Assembly (NCBI RefSeq): GCF_029892685.1
Contig: NZ_JARXVD010000021.1
Coordinates: 1-64,000, forward strand
Length of the DNA stretch: 64,000 nt
Direction of reading: 5' to 3'
Origin: Mycobacterium sp. OTB74
Lineage (GTDB): Bacteria; Actinomycetota; Actinomycetes; Mycobacteriales; Mycobacteriaceae
This document shows positions 40,343 through 49,412 of this stretch, piece by piece (position 1 is the stretch's first letter; the number at the start of each line of letters is the position of its first letter). The notes under the pieces are model-generated. The model did not search any database, was not told where the DNA came from, and saw only the letters and a program-made list of their open reading frames with translations. The translations under genes were made by a program, and so were the position numbers.

Positions 40343-40762
40343 TCACGCCAGACGGCGCACTCCGAGGTACTGCAGCCAGGCGCAACCCAGCCCAACTGCC
40401 AGGAACGCCCAGACAATGCCCACGCCTACCGCGGTCAGCGGCAGCACGCCGGCTACCAGCGCTCCCACTGTCAGGACCGAGAAGGCGAGATTGCCGACCA
40501 GCACAGCGACTCCGACCCGGCGGAGACGGCGGGACACCGCCAGCACGTACAGCGCGAAGCCCCAGCCGACCAGCAAAGCTCCAACTAGCCAGGTGACGGT
40601 GCCGGACAGACCCATGAGCCGGCCCAGCGGGTCCGCGGTCACCGCGACCAGCAGGCCTGCCAGCCCGCACAGCGTGCCGTCGACACGGAGTGCGAACCGC
40701 AGCAGGGAGTCTGAACTGTCGAACAGGATGGGCGTGGTTACTCGGGGGGTGATGACGGCCAT
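40343..40762 (-). CDS. four-TM hypothetical protein B
   Basis: 139 residues. SDSLLRFALRVDGTLCGLAGLLVAVTADPLGRLMGLSGTVTWLVGALLVGWGFALYVLAV, then GVAVLVGNLAFSVLTVGALVAGVLPLTAVGVGIVWAFLAVGLGCAWLQYLGVRRLA. Four predicted membrane segments. Tandem paralogue of the gene at 39792 with 149 bp between the two. Function unknown. Confidence 0.8.
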   Translation of the reverse strand: MAVITPRVTTPILFDSSDSLLRFALRVDGTLCGLAGLLVAVTADPLGRLMGLSGTVTWLVGALLVGWGFALYVLAVSRRLRRVGVAVLVGNLAFSVLTVGALVAGVLPLTAVGVGIVWAFLAVGLGCAWLQYLGVRRLA

Positions 40763-40872
40763 GAGGGTTGCTCCTCGGGAGTGCCGGTGGTGGACGACTG
40801 GACACCCACGACACTGCTCACATACCGCTGCCAGATCGATGCCGAACGCTGCCAGTTACTGCCAACCGCTGG

Positions 40873-42240
40873 TCACAGCGTTGCGACCGATGTTCCCCGC
40901 AGATCGGCGGCAATGACGCGGGCGGCCGCGTTCTGCCAGTTGTGCAATGACCGCTGCGGCACCTCGGTGACGAACCACTGCCAGGCCTGCCGAGCCACCG
41001 GGTCCAGCCCGGCCGCGGTGGCGTTCTGCGCATAGGCCCGCACCCCAACCACGTATGGGAAGTACAGCGAGTTGTAGTGCCGCCACTGCTCGGTGGTGCC
41101 GAAGTCTCCGCCACCGCGTGGCTTAAGCGCGGAAATCCGATCCGCCAGCAAAGCTTTCAGCTCGTTGGCTCGTTCCAGCGGCTGGTCGGGTGCGCCGCGC
41201 CGGGCCAACCGGTCGTCGATCAACGGCAGCGCCGTCAGCGGTGAGGCCACCAACTTGGACAGATCGGCGTAGTGCCCCAGGGCCCGTCGGGTCAGGCGGG
41301 CGAAGGTCTCGTCGTCGACGCTGTCCAACGGGTTGGTGGCCCGCAACGGCAGAGCCGCCTCGGTATGGCGCAGCGCGGCACGGTCGGCACGCAACTCGGG
41401 CGAACGCGAGAAAGCCAGCCGGTCCAACAACCCGGCCAGCGGGTCGGCCAGCACGTTGATGGCGATGGCCACCGCCAGGCTGGTGAACAACAGCACCATT
41501 AACGCGACCTGCGCGCGCGACACCATCAGCCCGATGAGCACCTGACCGCCGAACACCGCTGCCACCGCCATGCTGCCGGCGAACGACCGCACCATGCCTG
41601 CCCGTAGCGCCTGCCCCTCGTCCAACGCATCCCACATCGCCACGGCGACACCGAGCAACAACACATCAAAAGCCGTGGCAGCCAACGCAAGCCAGCTCGG
41701 CAGCAGGCCCAGCGGAATCACCAGAATCGCGTTGCTCAGCCCGAAGAACAGCGTCGCCACCACCACCGGGCCGACCACCGGCCGGACCTGAACGCGCAAT
41801 CGCGTCACCGCCAGCACCAGGGCAACGAGAGTGGATAGCGAGACGGCCCCGAACATCAGCCAGTGCCCGGTACGCAGCGGCGGATGCACACCGCCCGACA
41901 GCGCGGCGCCCGTCACTGCCACCGCGGCCACCGCCGCGACGGCCGAAACATATTTCAGTACAACGGATTTAGTGCGTACCGAGTCCGCAGGACTGGCCAG
42001 TTCGAGCAGCACCGCCAACCACGCGATACCCGGGATCACCGACAACAGGCTCTCGACCCGGCTGAGCACACCCGTAGGCGCTGTCCCGGCCAGCCGCACC
42101 GCGTCAACCGCCACCACCACCGCAAAGCTGCACAACCCGACAGCCGCGCACACCAGCACCGGCTTGCGCGGGTCACGCGCCAACAGATACAGCCCGAGCC
42201 ACCAACTCAGGGCGAACACCACTGCCGACAACGCAGCCAC
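40873..42240 (-). CDS. polytopic membrane protein with cytoplasmic C-terminal domain
   Basis: 455 residues. The first ~290 residues hold about eight membrane segments, beginning SAVVFALSWWLGLYLLARDPRKPVLVCAAVGLCSFAVVVAVDAVRL, a pattern like the 7TM sensor domain at the N-terminus of some histidine kinases. The rest (DRLAFSRSPELRADRAALRHTEAALPLR..FARLTRRALGHYADLSKLVASPLTALPLIDDRL...WRHYNSLYFPYVVGVRAYAQNA..WFVTEVPQRSLHNWQNAAARVIA) is soluble and helical. No kinase motifs. Function not recognised. Confidence 0.8.
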   Translation of the reverse strand: MAALSAVVFALSWWLGLYLLARDPRKPVLVCAAVGLCSFAVVVAVDAVRLAGTAPTGVLSRVESLLSVIPGIAWLAVLLELASPADSVRTKSVVLKYVSAVAAVAAVAVTGAALSGGVHPPLRTGHWLMFGAVSLSTLVALVLAVTRLRVQVRPVVGPVVVATLFFGLSNAILVIPLGLLPSWLALAATAFDVLLLGVAVAMWDALDEGQALRAGMVRSFAGSMAVAAVFGGQVLIGLMVSRAQVALMVLLFTSLAVAIAINVLADPLAGLLDRLAFSRSPELRADRAALRHTEAALPLRATNPLDSVDDETFARLTRRALGHYADLSKLVASPLTALPLIDDRLARRGAPDQPLERANELKALLADRISALKPRGGGDFGTTEQWRHYNSLYFPYVVGVRAYAQNATAAGLDPVARQAWQWFVTEVPQRSLHNWQNAAARVIAADLRGTSVATL

Positions 42241-42258
42241 GGTGTCAGTCTTCCACTG

Positions 42259-43056
42259 CTACATGCCGTATCGACGATTACGCGACGTGTAATCGCGCAA
42301 GGCGCGCAGAAAGTCGACGCGCCGGAACGCCGGCCAATGCGCATCGGTGAACCACATCTCCGAATATGCGCTCTGCCACAACAGGAATCCGCTCAACCGC
42401 TGCTCCCCCGACGTCCGGATCACCAGATCCGGGTCCGGCTGACCCGACGTATAGAGGTTCTCCGAGATGGCGTCGACGGTCACCGCCTCGATGAGTTGTT
42501 CAGCGGTCGCCCCGTTGGACAGCTCCTTGCTCAGCAGGGTGCGCACCGCATCAGCGATCTCCTGGCGACCGCCGTACCCGACCGCCACGTTGACATGGAA
42601 CGAGTTGGCACTGGAGTGCTCGTGGGTCGACTTCACCGCGTCGCGCAGCCGTCGTGCCGGCTCCTCACCGAGCAACTCCAGATCGCCGACGGTGCGCACG
42701 CTCCATTGCTTGTCGGGCGCACAGATCTCTTCGACCACGTCGGTGATGATCTCGATCAGGGGCTCCAATTCCTGTGGGTCCCGCTGCAGATTCTCCGTTG
42801 ACAGCAGATACACCGTGGTCATCTCGATACCAGCCTGCTGACACCACCGCAGCACCTCGGCGATCTTGGCCGCACCCACCCGGTAGCCGTAGCTGACGTC
42901 GTCGTGACCAGCCTCACGTGCCCACCGGCGGTTACCGTCGCACAGGACCGCAATGTGCCGGGGCAGTTGCGCTTTCGACTGAGCGAGCTCCTGTCGCAGC
43001 CGCATCTCGTAGAGCCGGTAGGCCGGTTCCTTGAGCCGCCGGGGAATGATGTCCAC
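42259..43056 (-). CDS. short-chain Z-isoprenyl diphosphate synthase
   Basis: 265 residues, UppS family. HIAVLCDGNRRWAREAG carries the catalytic Asp and phosphate-binding Asn/Arg; YLLSTENLQRDPQELEPLI, NVAVGYGGRQEIADAV and DLVIRTSGEQRLSGFLLWQSAYSEMWFTDAHWPAFRRVDFLRALRDY are the other conserved blocks. Location and length match Rv1086, which makes omega,E,Z-farnesyl diphosphate for decaprenyl phosphate synthesis. Divergent from the hemolysin III gene. Confidence 0.93.
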   Translation of the reverse strand: MDIIPRRLKEPAYRLYEMRLRQELAQSKAQLPRHIAVLCDGNRRWAREAGHDDVSYGYRVGAAKIAEVLRWCQQAGIEMTTVYLLSTENLQRDPQELEPLIEIITDVVEEICAPDKQWSVRTVGDLELLGEEPARRLRDAVKSTHEHSSANSFHVNVAVGYGGRQEIADAVRTLLSKELSNGATAEQLIEAVTVDAISENLYTSGQPDPDLVIRTSGEQRLSGFLLWQSAYSEMWFTDAHWPAFRRVDFLRALRDYTSRNRRYGM

Positions 43057-43091
43057 GAGAAACCAGACTACTGTGAGGAGCTGGAGAACCC

Positions 43092-43874
43092 ATGGTTGTT
43101 ACTGGAGGGAACGTGACGATCGATTCCAGCGATTCGGCCGCCGCACCACCGGGGGACGCGCCGAAGCCGTACCGCGCCGCCGCCGTGCTGCACCCGCCGG
43201 AGACCCTGCCCGAGGCGGTGGCCCAGTTCCTTGGCAAGCCCCGCGCCCGCGGCTGGATCCACGTCTACTCGGCCGTGGTGGCATTCATCGCCGGCACGAC
43301 GCTGGTCGCGGTCTCGTGGGCGATGCAGGGCACCCGCGCCGGGCTGGCCACGCTGCTCTACACCCTCACCATCGTGGCCATGTTCACCGTCAGCGGCACC
43401 TATCACCGGGTGAACTGGAAGTCCGAAAAAGCGCGCACCTGGATGAAGCGTCTCGACCACTCGATGATCTTCATCTTCATCGCGGGCAGCTACACGCCGT
43501 TCGCACTCCTGGCGTTGCGCTCGGGCGGCGGGATGACGTTGTTCTGGATCGTCTGGGGCGGCGCAGCCGCCGGCGTGCTGCTCAAGATGTTCTGGCCGAC
43601 GGCACCGCGCTGGGTTGGAGTGCCGCTGTATCTGCTGCTGGGCTGGGTGGCCGTCTGGTTCATCGGGCCGATCATGCACAGCGCCGGGGTCGCGGCCGTG
43701 GTGCTGCTGATCGTCGGTGGCGCGCTGTATTCGGTCGGCGGTGTGCTCTACGGCCTGAAGTGGCCCAACCCGTGGCCGACGACGTTCGGCCACCACGAGT
43801 TCTTCCACGCCTGCACCGCGGTCGCGGCCATCTGCCACTACATCGCGATGTGGTTCGCCGTCTTTTCCGGGTGA
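43092..43874 (+). CDS. hemolysin III family membrane protein (YqfA/TrhA)
   Basis: 260 residues from ATG 43092; GTG 43113 with GGAGGGA before it is an equally good start and would remove seven residues. Seven-segment PAQR-like protein: VYSAVVAFIAGTTLVAVSW, FTVSGTYHRVNW (S-x3-H), RLDHSMIFIFIAGSYTPFALLA (D-H-x3), and GHHEFFHACTAVAAICHY (H-x3-H) give the conserved metal-site His and Asp. Matches Rv1085c. Biological role uncertain. Confidence 0.92.
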   Translation: MVVTGGNVTIDSSDSAAAPPGDAPKPYRAAAVLHPPETLPEAVAQFLGKPRARGWIHVYSAVVAFIAGTTLVAVSWAMQGTRAGLATLLYTLTIVAMFTVSGTYHRVNWKSEKARTWMKRLDHSMIFIFIAGSYTPFALLALRSGGGMTLFWIVWGGAAAGVLLKMFWPTAPRWVGVPLYLLLGWVAVWFIGPIMHSAGVAAVVLLIVGGALYSVGGVLYGLKWPNPWPTTFGHHEFFHACTAVAAICHYIAMWFAVFSG

Positions 43875-43877
43875 TTT

Positions 43878-43917
43878 GGGCGCGCTCCGTCACGCTGAGC
43901 GATACGGAACGCACCGA
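43878..43917. repeat. CGCGCTCCGT palindromic repeat, copy 2
   Basis: GGGCGCGCTCCGT and ACGGAACGCACC around CACGCTGAGCGAT. Related to 39742-39782. It lies between the convergent hemolysin III and NTF2-like genes. Confidence 0.7.
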
Positions 43918-43922
43918 CGTCC

Positions 43923-44285
43923 CTACAGCTGGGTGACGTTCTCCGGGCCCCAGTAGGCCTTCATCGAGGCGATCTTGCCTTCGTCGTCGAAGGTCATGGT
44001 GCTGATGATCTCGATGCGCATGGCGCCGTTGACGGTCAGGTTCCAGAAGAACGCCGCCTCATGGCCGAGGGCCCGCAGCGTGACGATCTCGCTGGCGCAC
44101 TTCACGCCGGCGATGTTCGAGTAGAAACCGTGAATGGCCTGGCGACCGATGTGCACCTCGCCGCCGACCGGGTCCTCGACGGTGGCGTCAGAGGCGTACA
44201 GCTGGGCGATCTCGTCGGCATTGCCGACGCTGACCAGTTCCAGGTAGCGGGTGACGGTTGCGGTGATCTGCTCGGCACTGGGCAT
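43923..44285 (-). CDS. NTF2-like / ketosteroid isomerase-type protein
   Basis: 120 residues from ATG 44285 (three residues later than the open frame). SnoaL/NTF2-like fold: ITATVTRYLELVSVGNADEIAQLYASDATVEDPVGGEVHIGRQAIHGFYSNIAG, then RIEIISTMTFDDEGKIASMKAYWGPENV. The DPVG motif and an Asp in the barrel recall steroid delta-5-3-ketoisomerases, so a role beside 3beta-HSD in sterol degradation is possible but not shown. No KstR box seen upstream. Lies next to the DUF255 gene. Confidence 0.8.
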   Translation of the reverse strand: MPSAEQITATVTRYLELVSVGNADEIAQLYASDATVEDPVGGEVHIGRQAIHGFYSNIAGVKCASEIVTLRALGHEAAFFWNLTVNGAMRIEIISTMTFDDEGKIASMKAYWGPENVTQL

Positions 44286-44295
44286 GAGCCGCACG

Positions 44296-46275
44296 CTACA
44301 CGGCGCCCCTCAACGCCGCCGCAAGCTCCCCTGCCGTCGTGACCGGAAGGTCACATACCCGGCCCCGGCAGACGTATGCGGCGTCGTGACCGTTGACCCG
44401 GTCCCGCCCAGCCAGCAACGCTGACGAATTCACTTCACCACCCACGACGATGGCGCCACCTGGCGCGAGTTTGCGTGCTGCAGAAAGCAATTCGGAATCA
44501 GGCGCACCACACGCGACGGCGACCTGGAGCGGTCCGCGCACTGCAGCCTCGGCAACCGCCAGCCAGTGCCCACCGGAGCGCGGCGAGCGAGCCAGCAGCG
44601 GAGTGGCCGTACTCAACGTCGCCTCCGCGGCAGCGGCGTAGCGGTCCGGGTCGGGCGCCAGGTGCGCTGCGAGCAGCAGGGCCTCGGCGATCAGCGATGC
44701 GCCCGACGGGGTGGCGCCATCCACCGGGTCGGACGGCCGCAGCACCAACGCCTCGGCATCGTCGGCGGTGTCGAACCAACGGCCATCCTGGTCCGGGTCA
44801 GCGAAATGGGTCAGCGCCGTGTCCAACAGGCCCGTCGCCACGGTCAGCCAGGATTGCGATCCGGTGATCTGGTGCAACGTCAACAGGCCAGTGGCCAGCG
44901 CGGCATAGTCCTCCAGGATGCCCATGCTCTCGCCCACCACACCGCCCAGACTGGCCCGGCGCAGTCTGCCGTCGACAACGTGCAACGACAACAGCCGCTC
45001 TGCGCAAACCGTTGCCGCGTCGAGGAATCCAGGCTCATTCAGCGCGACGGACGCCTCGGCCAGCGCAGTAATGGCAAACCCGTTCCACGCGGTGACCACC
45101 TTGTCGTCACGGCCGGGCTGAGGCCGGGAAGCCCGTGCCGCCAACAGTTTTGTCCGCACCCTCTCGAATCGGGCCGCGTCATCGGGGTCTGCCAGTAGTT
45201 GCAGCACCGAACTGCCGTGCTCGAATGTGCCCGTGTCAGTGACCTCGAAAACCGAAGCCGCCCAATGCCCGTCGTCGGGCCCTAGGACCGACACCAGCTC
45301 CGATGGCGTCCACACATATGTGAGACCCTCGTGACCGGCGGCGTCCGCATCCAGCGACGAGACCAACATGCCGCCGGCACCGAGGTCGCCCATCATGAAC
45401 CGGGCGGTCTCGTCTGCCACCTTGTGCGCCAATGGATCTTCGGTCAACCGCGCCCAGTGCGCATAGACACGAAGTAGTAACGCGTTGTCGTACAACATCT
45501 TCTCGAAATGCGGCACCACCCAGGATGCGTCGACGCCGTAGCGGGCGAAACCGCCGGCCAATTGGTCGTAGATGCCGCCGCGGGCCATTGCCGTGCAGGT
45601 CCGCTGCACGGATTCCATTGCGGTACCGGTTCTTTCATAGTGCCGCAGCAGCGCTTCCAGCAGCGCCGACGGCGGGAATTTCGGCGCCCGACCAAAGCCA
45701 CCTCGGGCCACATCTTCGTCACGCAATACGCCGGCCACCGCGTGGTCGCACAGCTCGGGAACCGGCGCCGGCCCACCGCCGGGCAACCCGACCATCATCT
45801 TGCGCAGCTCCGAGGCGATCTGGTCGGAGGCCTGCTCCACCTCTGCGCGACGCTGCCGCCACGTGTCGGTGACTGCCGAAAGCAGTTGCAGAAAATTGTC
45901 TTTCGGGTAATAGGTGCCGCAGAAGAACGGTCGCCCGTCGGGGGTCAGGAAGCAGGTCATGGGCCAGCCGCCCTGCCCGGTCATCGCGACGGTGGCGCTC
46001 ATGTAGATGGCGTCCAGATCGGGCCGCTCCTCGCGGTCCACCTTGATGCACACGAAGTCGGCGTTGGTGACCGCTGCCACATCGGCGTCCTCGAACGACT
46101 CATGGGCCATCACATGGCACCAGTGGCACGCGGCGTATCCGATCGACAACAGGATCGGCACATCACGCGCGGCCGCTTCGGCCAATGCCTCCGGCGTCCA
46201 TTGCTGCCAGTGCACCGGGTTGTCGGCGTGCTGGCGTAGATACGGACTGGTCGCCGAAGCGAGGGTGTTAGCCAT
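44296..46275 (-). CDS. DUF255 thioredoxin-domain protein (YyaL/SPATA20-like)
   Basis: I start at ATG 46275 (MANTLASATSPYLRQHADNPVHW); 659 residues. N-terminal thioredoxin-like DUF255 with YAACHWCHVMAHESFED (CxxC), KVDREERPDLD, GQGGWPMTCFLTPDGRPFFCGTYYP. The remainder is an (alpha/alpha)6 barrel of the glycosidase/epimerase superfamily (GGFARYGVDASWVVPHFEKMLYDNA). Matches Rv1084. Enzyme activity not known. Its start overlaps the end of the next gene upstream by 8 bp. Confidence 0.92.
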   Translation of the reverse strand: MANTLASATSPYLRQHADNPVHWQQWTPEALAEAAARDVPILLSIGYAACHWCHVMAHESFEDADVAAVTNADFVCIKVDREERPDLDAIYMSATVAMTGQGGWPMTCFLTPDGRPFFCGTYYPKDNFLQLLSAVTDTWRQRRAEVEQASDQIASELRKMMVGLPGGGPAPVPELCDHAVAGVLRDEDVARGGFGRAPKFPPSALLEALLRHYERTGTAMESVQRTCTAMARGGIYDQLAGGFARYGVDASWVVPHFEKMLYDNALLLRVYAHWARLTEDPLAHKVADETARFMMGDLGAGGMLVSSLDADAAGHEGLTYVWTPSELVSVLGPDDGHWAASVFEVTDTGTFEHGSSVLQLLADPDDAARFERVRTKLLAARASRPQPGRDDKVVTAWNGFAITALAEASVALNEPGFLDAATVCAERLLSLHVVDGRLRRASLGGVVGESMGILEDYAALATGLLTLHQITGSQSWLTVATGLLDTALTHFADPDQDGRWFDTADDAEALVLRPSDPVDGATPSGASLIAEALLLAAHLAPDPDRYAAAAEATLSTATPLLARSPRSGGHWLAVAEAAVRGPLQVAVACGAPDSELLSAARKLAPGGAIVVGGEVNSSALLAGRDRVNGHDAAYVCRGRVCDLPVTTAGELAAALRGAV

Positions 46276-46564
46276 CCCTGGAGTCTGACTCAGTTTCTGG
46301 CGCAGTGGGTTCCGGCCCGGCGGGGTCGGTGTCCGTCGCGCCGACAGTCCCGTCATCGACCGCCTGATCAGGTTCGGGATGTTCGCGGTCGAACGACTCC
46401 GGCAGCTTGCGCAGATGCCGGTTCATCGACCACACCAATGCGATCACGCAGATCAGCAGGATCAGCGTGATCACCAGTCCCGCCGGGCTGGCCTTGCCGA
46501 AGTCGGGGCCAGTCTGCCGCGGCGCGTCCGCCAGCAGCGTCAGTGCATACCCAGAAATGATCAC
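46268..46564 (-). CDS. Rv1083-like single-TM protein
   Basis: 98 residues from GTG 46564, which overlaps the mca stop as GTGA. Membrane segment SPAGLVITLILLICVIALVWSMNRHLRKLP, followed by an acidic disordered tail (DREHPEPDQAVDDGTVGATDTDPAGPEP). An earlier hydrophobic patch (VIISGYALTLLADAP) begins the protein. Coupled to mca and to the DUF255 gene, so the three form one operon. Function unknown. Confidence 0.85.
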   Translation of the reverse strand: MIISGYALTLLADAPRQTGPDFGKASPAGLVITLILLICVIALVWSMNRHLRKLPESFDREHPEPDQAVDDGTVGATDTDPAGPEPTAPETESDSRDG

Positions 46565-47427
46565 CGTGAAACCCCCGCGAACAGGTCTGTCTCGGGCAAC
46601 GACACCGGCACCCTGGAGCGGGCCAACTCGTACTCCTCGGTGGGCCAGAGGCGTTGCTGCCATTCGATCGGGGCCCGGAAGAAGTCCCCGTTCGGGTCGA
46701 TCTGCGTAGCGTGCGCCCGCAAGGCGTCGTCCCGCTGCGCGAAGAAGTCGGCGCATTGCACCCGGGTGGTCACCCGCTGCGAGAAGTAGTCGTTGTCGGG
46801 GTCCCAGTGCGCCAGCCACTTGTCGAACGGTCCGTGCTGGCCGTGCTTGGCGAACTCGTCCTGCAACATTTGCATGCGCTGACGCAGGAATCCGTGGTTG
46901 TAGTACAGCTTGCGGACGCCCCATGGCTCACCCGCCTCGGGAAACATCCGGTAATCGGCCGCTGCCTCGTAGGCCGCCATGGACACCTGATGGCAACGGA
47001 TGTGGTCAGGGTGCGGGTAGCCGCCGTTCTCGTCGTAGGTGGTCATCACGTGCGGACGGAACTCCCGGATGACCCCGACCAGCCGCTCGACCGGCTGCTC
47101 GATGGGCACGACGGCGAAGCAGCCCTCGGGCAGTGGCGGCGGTGGATCGCCCTCGGGCAGCCCGGAGTCGACGAAGCCCAGCCAGTGGTGCTCGACGCCA
47201 AGGATCGCGGCGGCCTTGGCCATTTCGTCGCGGCGCACCTCGGTGATGCGTCCGTGCACCTCCGGCAAATCCATCGCCGGGTTGAGAATGTCGCCACGCT
47301 CACCACCGGTCAGTGTCACCACCATGGCGCGCACGCCGTCGGCGGCGTACTTGGCCACACTGGCGGCGCCCTTGCTCGACTCGTCGTCCGGGTGGGCGTG
47401 CACCGCCATCAACCGCAGTTCGCTCAC
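46561..47427 (-). CDS. mca: mycothiol S-conjugate amidase
   Basis: 288 residues, matching Rv1082. LmbE-type zinc enzyme: A-H-P-D-D-E in MAVHAHPDDESSKGA and H-P-D-H in GGYPHPDHIRCHQ supply the metal ligands. Cleaves mycothiol-toxin conjugates to a mercapturic acid and GlcN-Ins. GGERGDILNPAMDLPEVHGRI is conserved. Presence shows a mycothiol-producing actinobacterium. Confidence 0.95.
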   Translation of the reverse strand: MSELRLMAVHAHPDDESSKGAASVAKYAADGVRAMVVTLTGGERGDILNPAMDLPEVHGRITEVRRDEMAKAAAILGVEHHWLGFVDSGLPEGDPPPPLPEGCFAVVPIEQPVERLVGVIREFRPHVMTTYDENGGYPHPDHIRCHQVSMAAYEAAADYRMFPEAGEPWGVRKLYYNHGFLRQRMQMLQDEFAKHGQHGPFDKWLAHWDPDNDYFSQRVTTRVQCADFFAQRDDALRAHATQIDPNGDFFRAPIEWQQRLWPTEEYELARSRVPVSLPETDLFAGVSR

Positions 47428-47542
47428 GTGTGCCTTACCTATGTGTCTCTACTCAGTCGGACAGTTCAGTGATGTCCAACAGTCCCGTCCTATAGTTCCA
47501 GTCCAAGAAATCCCAACCGACCGACGGGGCACCCAAACAGCC

Positions 47543-47965
47543 ATGATCGAGCGTCCCACCGCCCGCTACGGACAGCAGCGACTGTCCGGGCCGACGCGTC
47601 GTCGCCTGGTCATCGGCCTGACGATACTGATCGTGGCCGCAGGCGTCGCGCTGGCGCTGGTCGCGTTCCAGCGGTTGGGCACCGCGCCGGTCAAGGGTGA
47701 GCTGAGCGGCTACACGCTGGTTGACGGCGAAACGGTAGCCGTCACCATTTCGGTCACCCGGGAGAACCCGTCGCAGCCCGTGGTGTGCATCGTGCGGGCC
47801 CGGGCCCTCGACGGCAGCGAAACCGGACGTCGCGAGGTGCTGGTGCTCCCGTCGCAGGCCAAGACTGTGCAGGTCACGACCACGGTCAAATCCACGAAAC
47901 CGCCGGTCGTCGGCGACGTCTACGGCTGCGGAACCGACGTCCCGCGGTATCTGGTGGCACCCTGA
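47543..47965 (+). CDS. DUF4307 membrane-anchored protein
   Basis: 140 residues from ATG 47543. One membrane segment (RRLVIGLTILIVAAGVALALVAFQRL) near the N-terminus and an outer beta-domain (SGYTLVDGETVAVTISVTRENPSQPVVCIVRARALDGSETGRREVLVLP..VQVTTTVKSTKPPVVGDVYGC) with two cysteines. Matches Rv1081c. Divergent from mca. Function unknown. Confidence 0.9.
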   Translation: MIERPTARYGQQRLSGPTRRRLVIGLTILIVAAGVALALVAFQRLGTAPVKGELSGYTLVDGETVAVTISVTRENPSQPVVCIVRARALDGSETGRREVLVLPSQAKTVQVTTTVKSTKPPVVGDVYGCGTDVPRYLVAP

Positions 47966-48061
47966 CAGGCCACCCTCACAGCCGCCGATTCAGCCACCTG
48001 GCGAACTCCGAACAGCGAAATCATTAAGTTTCGGAGACCTCGCGGTGGTACGCTGGCTCAG

Positions 48062-48087
48062 TACACGGTTCCGACTGGGGCCGTGTA
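48062..48087. promoter_or_regulatory. inverted repeat upstream of greA
   Basis: TACACGG and CCGTGTA (7-bp arms, 12-base loop) lie 121 bp before the greA ATG in a 243-bp gap. Could be a leader hairpin or the terminator of the DUF4307 gene. Confidence 0.4.
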
Positions 48088-48208
48088 TTGCTGCTTTAGC
48101 GGGCCATTCATGCCCCATTTTGCAGCATACGGAGTCCCAACCAACGGGGCACCCCGACGCACCGCCGGGGTTCGACATGCACGCTGAGACGACAGGAGCG
48201 CGGCAGAC

Positions 48209-48703
48209 ATGACCGACACCCAGGTCACCTGGCTCACCGAAGAGGCCTACGAGCGCCTGAAGGACGAGCTCGACCAGCTGATCGCCAACCGCCCGGTCAT
48301 CGCCGCGGAGATCAACGACCGCCGCGAAGAGGGCGACCTGCGCGAGAACGGTGGCTACCACGCAGCCCGCGAGGAGCAGGGCCAGCAAGAGGCGCGCATC
48401 CGTCAGCTGCAGGAATTGCTGAACAACGCCAAGGTCGGCGAGGCACCCAAGAAGTCTGGCGTCGCGCTGCCCGGCTCGGTCGTGACCGTCTTCTACGACG
48501 GCGACAAGAACGACACCGAGACGTTCCTGATCGCCACCCGCCAGGAGGGCGTCACCGACGGCAAGCTGGAGGTCTATTCCCCCAACTCGCCGCTCGGCCA
48601 CGCACTGATCGACGCCAAGGTCGGCGAGGAGCGCAACTACACCGTGCCCAGCGGCGCCACTGTCAAGGTCACGCTGGTCAAAGCGGAGCCGTACCACGCC
48701 TGA
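48209..48703 (+). CDS. greA: transcription elongation factor GreA
   Basis: 164 residues. N-terminal coiled coil (TEEAYERLKDELDQLIANRPVIAAEINDRREEGDLRENGGYHAAREEQGQQEARI) with the acidic tip residues DLRENGGY, then the C-terminal FKBP-like part (GSVVTVFYDGDKNDTETFLI..YSPNSPLGHALIDAKVGEERNYTVPSGATVKVTLVK). Reactivates backtracked RNA polymerase by stimulating transcript cleavage. Matches Rv1080c. Confidence 0.97.
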   Translation: MTDTQVTWLTEEAYERLKDELDQLIANRPVIAAEINDRREEGDLRENGGYHAAREEQGQQEARIRQLQELLNNAKVGEAPKKSGVALPGSVVTVFYDGDKNDTETFLIATRQEGVTDGKLEVYSPNSPLGHALIDAKVGEERNYTVPSGATVKVTLVKAEPYHA

Positions 48704-48726
48704 CCCTGTCGGTCGGCTGACAAGCT

Positions 48727-49389
48727 ATGGCTCAGATCGCCGAGGACCTGTTTCTGCTGCTGTTGGACAACGCCTCAGCGCAGCCGGGTCTGGACCAACC
48801 ACGTCGGCACCGAGTGCTGTCCGGAGCCGTTCTGCTCGACCTTGCGCTGGCCTGTCGCATCCGCCCAGCGCAGTCCGGAGACGGAGCACCCGACGGTCAT
48901 CTGGTCGCGCTCGCTGCTGACGGCGAGGTCGACGCGCTGAGCACACCGGCGCTGGAATTGCTGCAACAGCAGCCGCTACGGCCGGCCGCTGTGCTGACCA
49001 AACTGCGCAAAAGCACTGAGCCCGATCTCATCGAGCAATTGCAACGGGCGGGGCAGTTGCGCCGTGAGCCTGTGGGCCACAACAGATTCCGACACCAATA
49101 CGCGTTCCCGCTGATCGACCGCAGCCGGGTCGCCCAGGCCCGTGCCGACCTGCTGTCCGCCTTGTTCGACGGCAAGCCACCCACTCCGGTGATCGCCGGC
49201 ATCGTCACGCTGCTGCACACGGTCGACGGTTTGGGTGCGCTGCTGAGCCTGAACGACCGCGGCTGGCGGTGGGTACACAGCCGCGCTGGTGACATCGCCA
49301 GTGGCAGTTGGGTCAACGAATACGCGACGGGGATTCCGGAGGTCAACCTCGCGGTCACCGCGTCGGCGGTGCGGAACGCACTGTCCTGA
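48727..49389 (+). CDS. GPP34 (GOLPH3/VPS74-like) family protein
   Basis: 220 residues starting 23 bp after greA. MAQIAEDLFLLLLDNASAQPGLDQPRRHRVLSGAVLLDLALACRI matches the start of GPP34 proteins, which in eukaryotes bind PI4P at the Golgi. RYAFPLIDRSRVAQARADLLSALFDGKPPTPVIAGIVTLLHTVDGL is the conserved middle. Actinobacteria carry many copies; role unknown. Convergent with metB. Confidence 0.85.
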   Translation: MAQIAEDLFLLLLDNASAQPGLDQPRRHRVLSGAVLLDLALACRIRPAQSGDGAPDGHLVALAADGEVDALSTPALELLQQQPLRPAAVLTKLRKSTEPDLIEQLQRAGQLRREPVGHNRFRHQYAFPLIDRSRVAQARADLLSALFDGKPPTPVIAGIVTLLHTVDGLGALLSLNDRGWRWVHSRAGDIASGSWVNEYATGIPEVNLAVTASAVRNALS

Positions 49390-49392
49390 CCT

Positions 49393-49411
49393 TCCCACTG
49401 ACGCGGTGGGA
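49393..49411. terminator. short hairpin between GPP34 gene and metB
   Basis: TCCCAC and GTGGGA pair around TGACGCG at the convergence point. Confidence 0.45.
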
Positions 49412-49412
49412 G

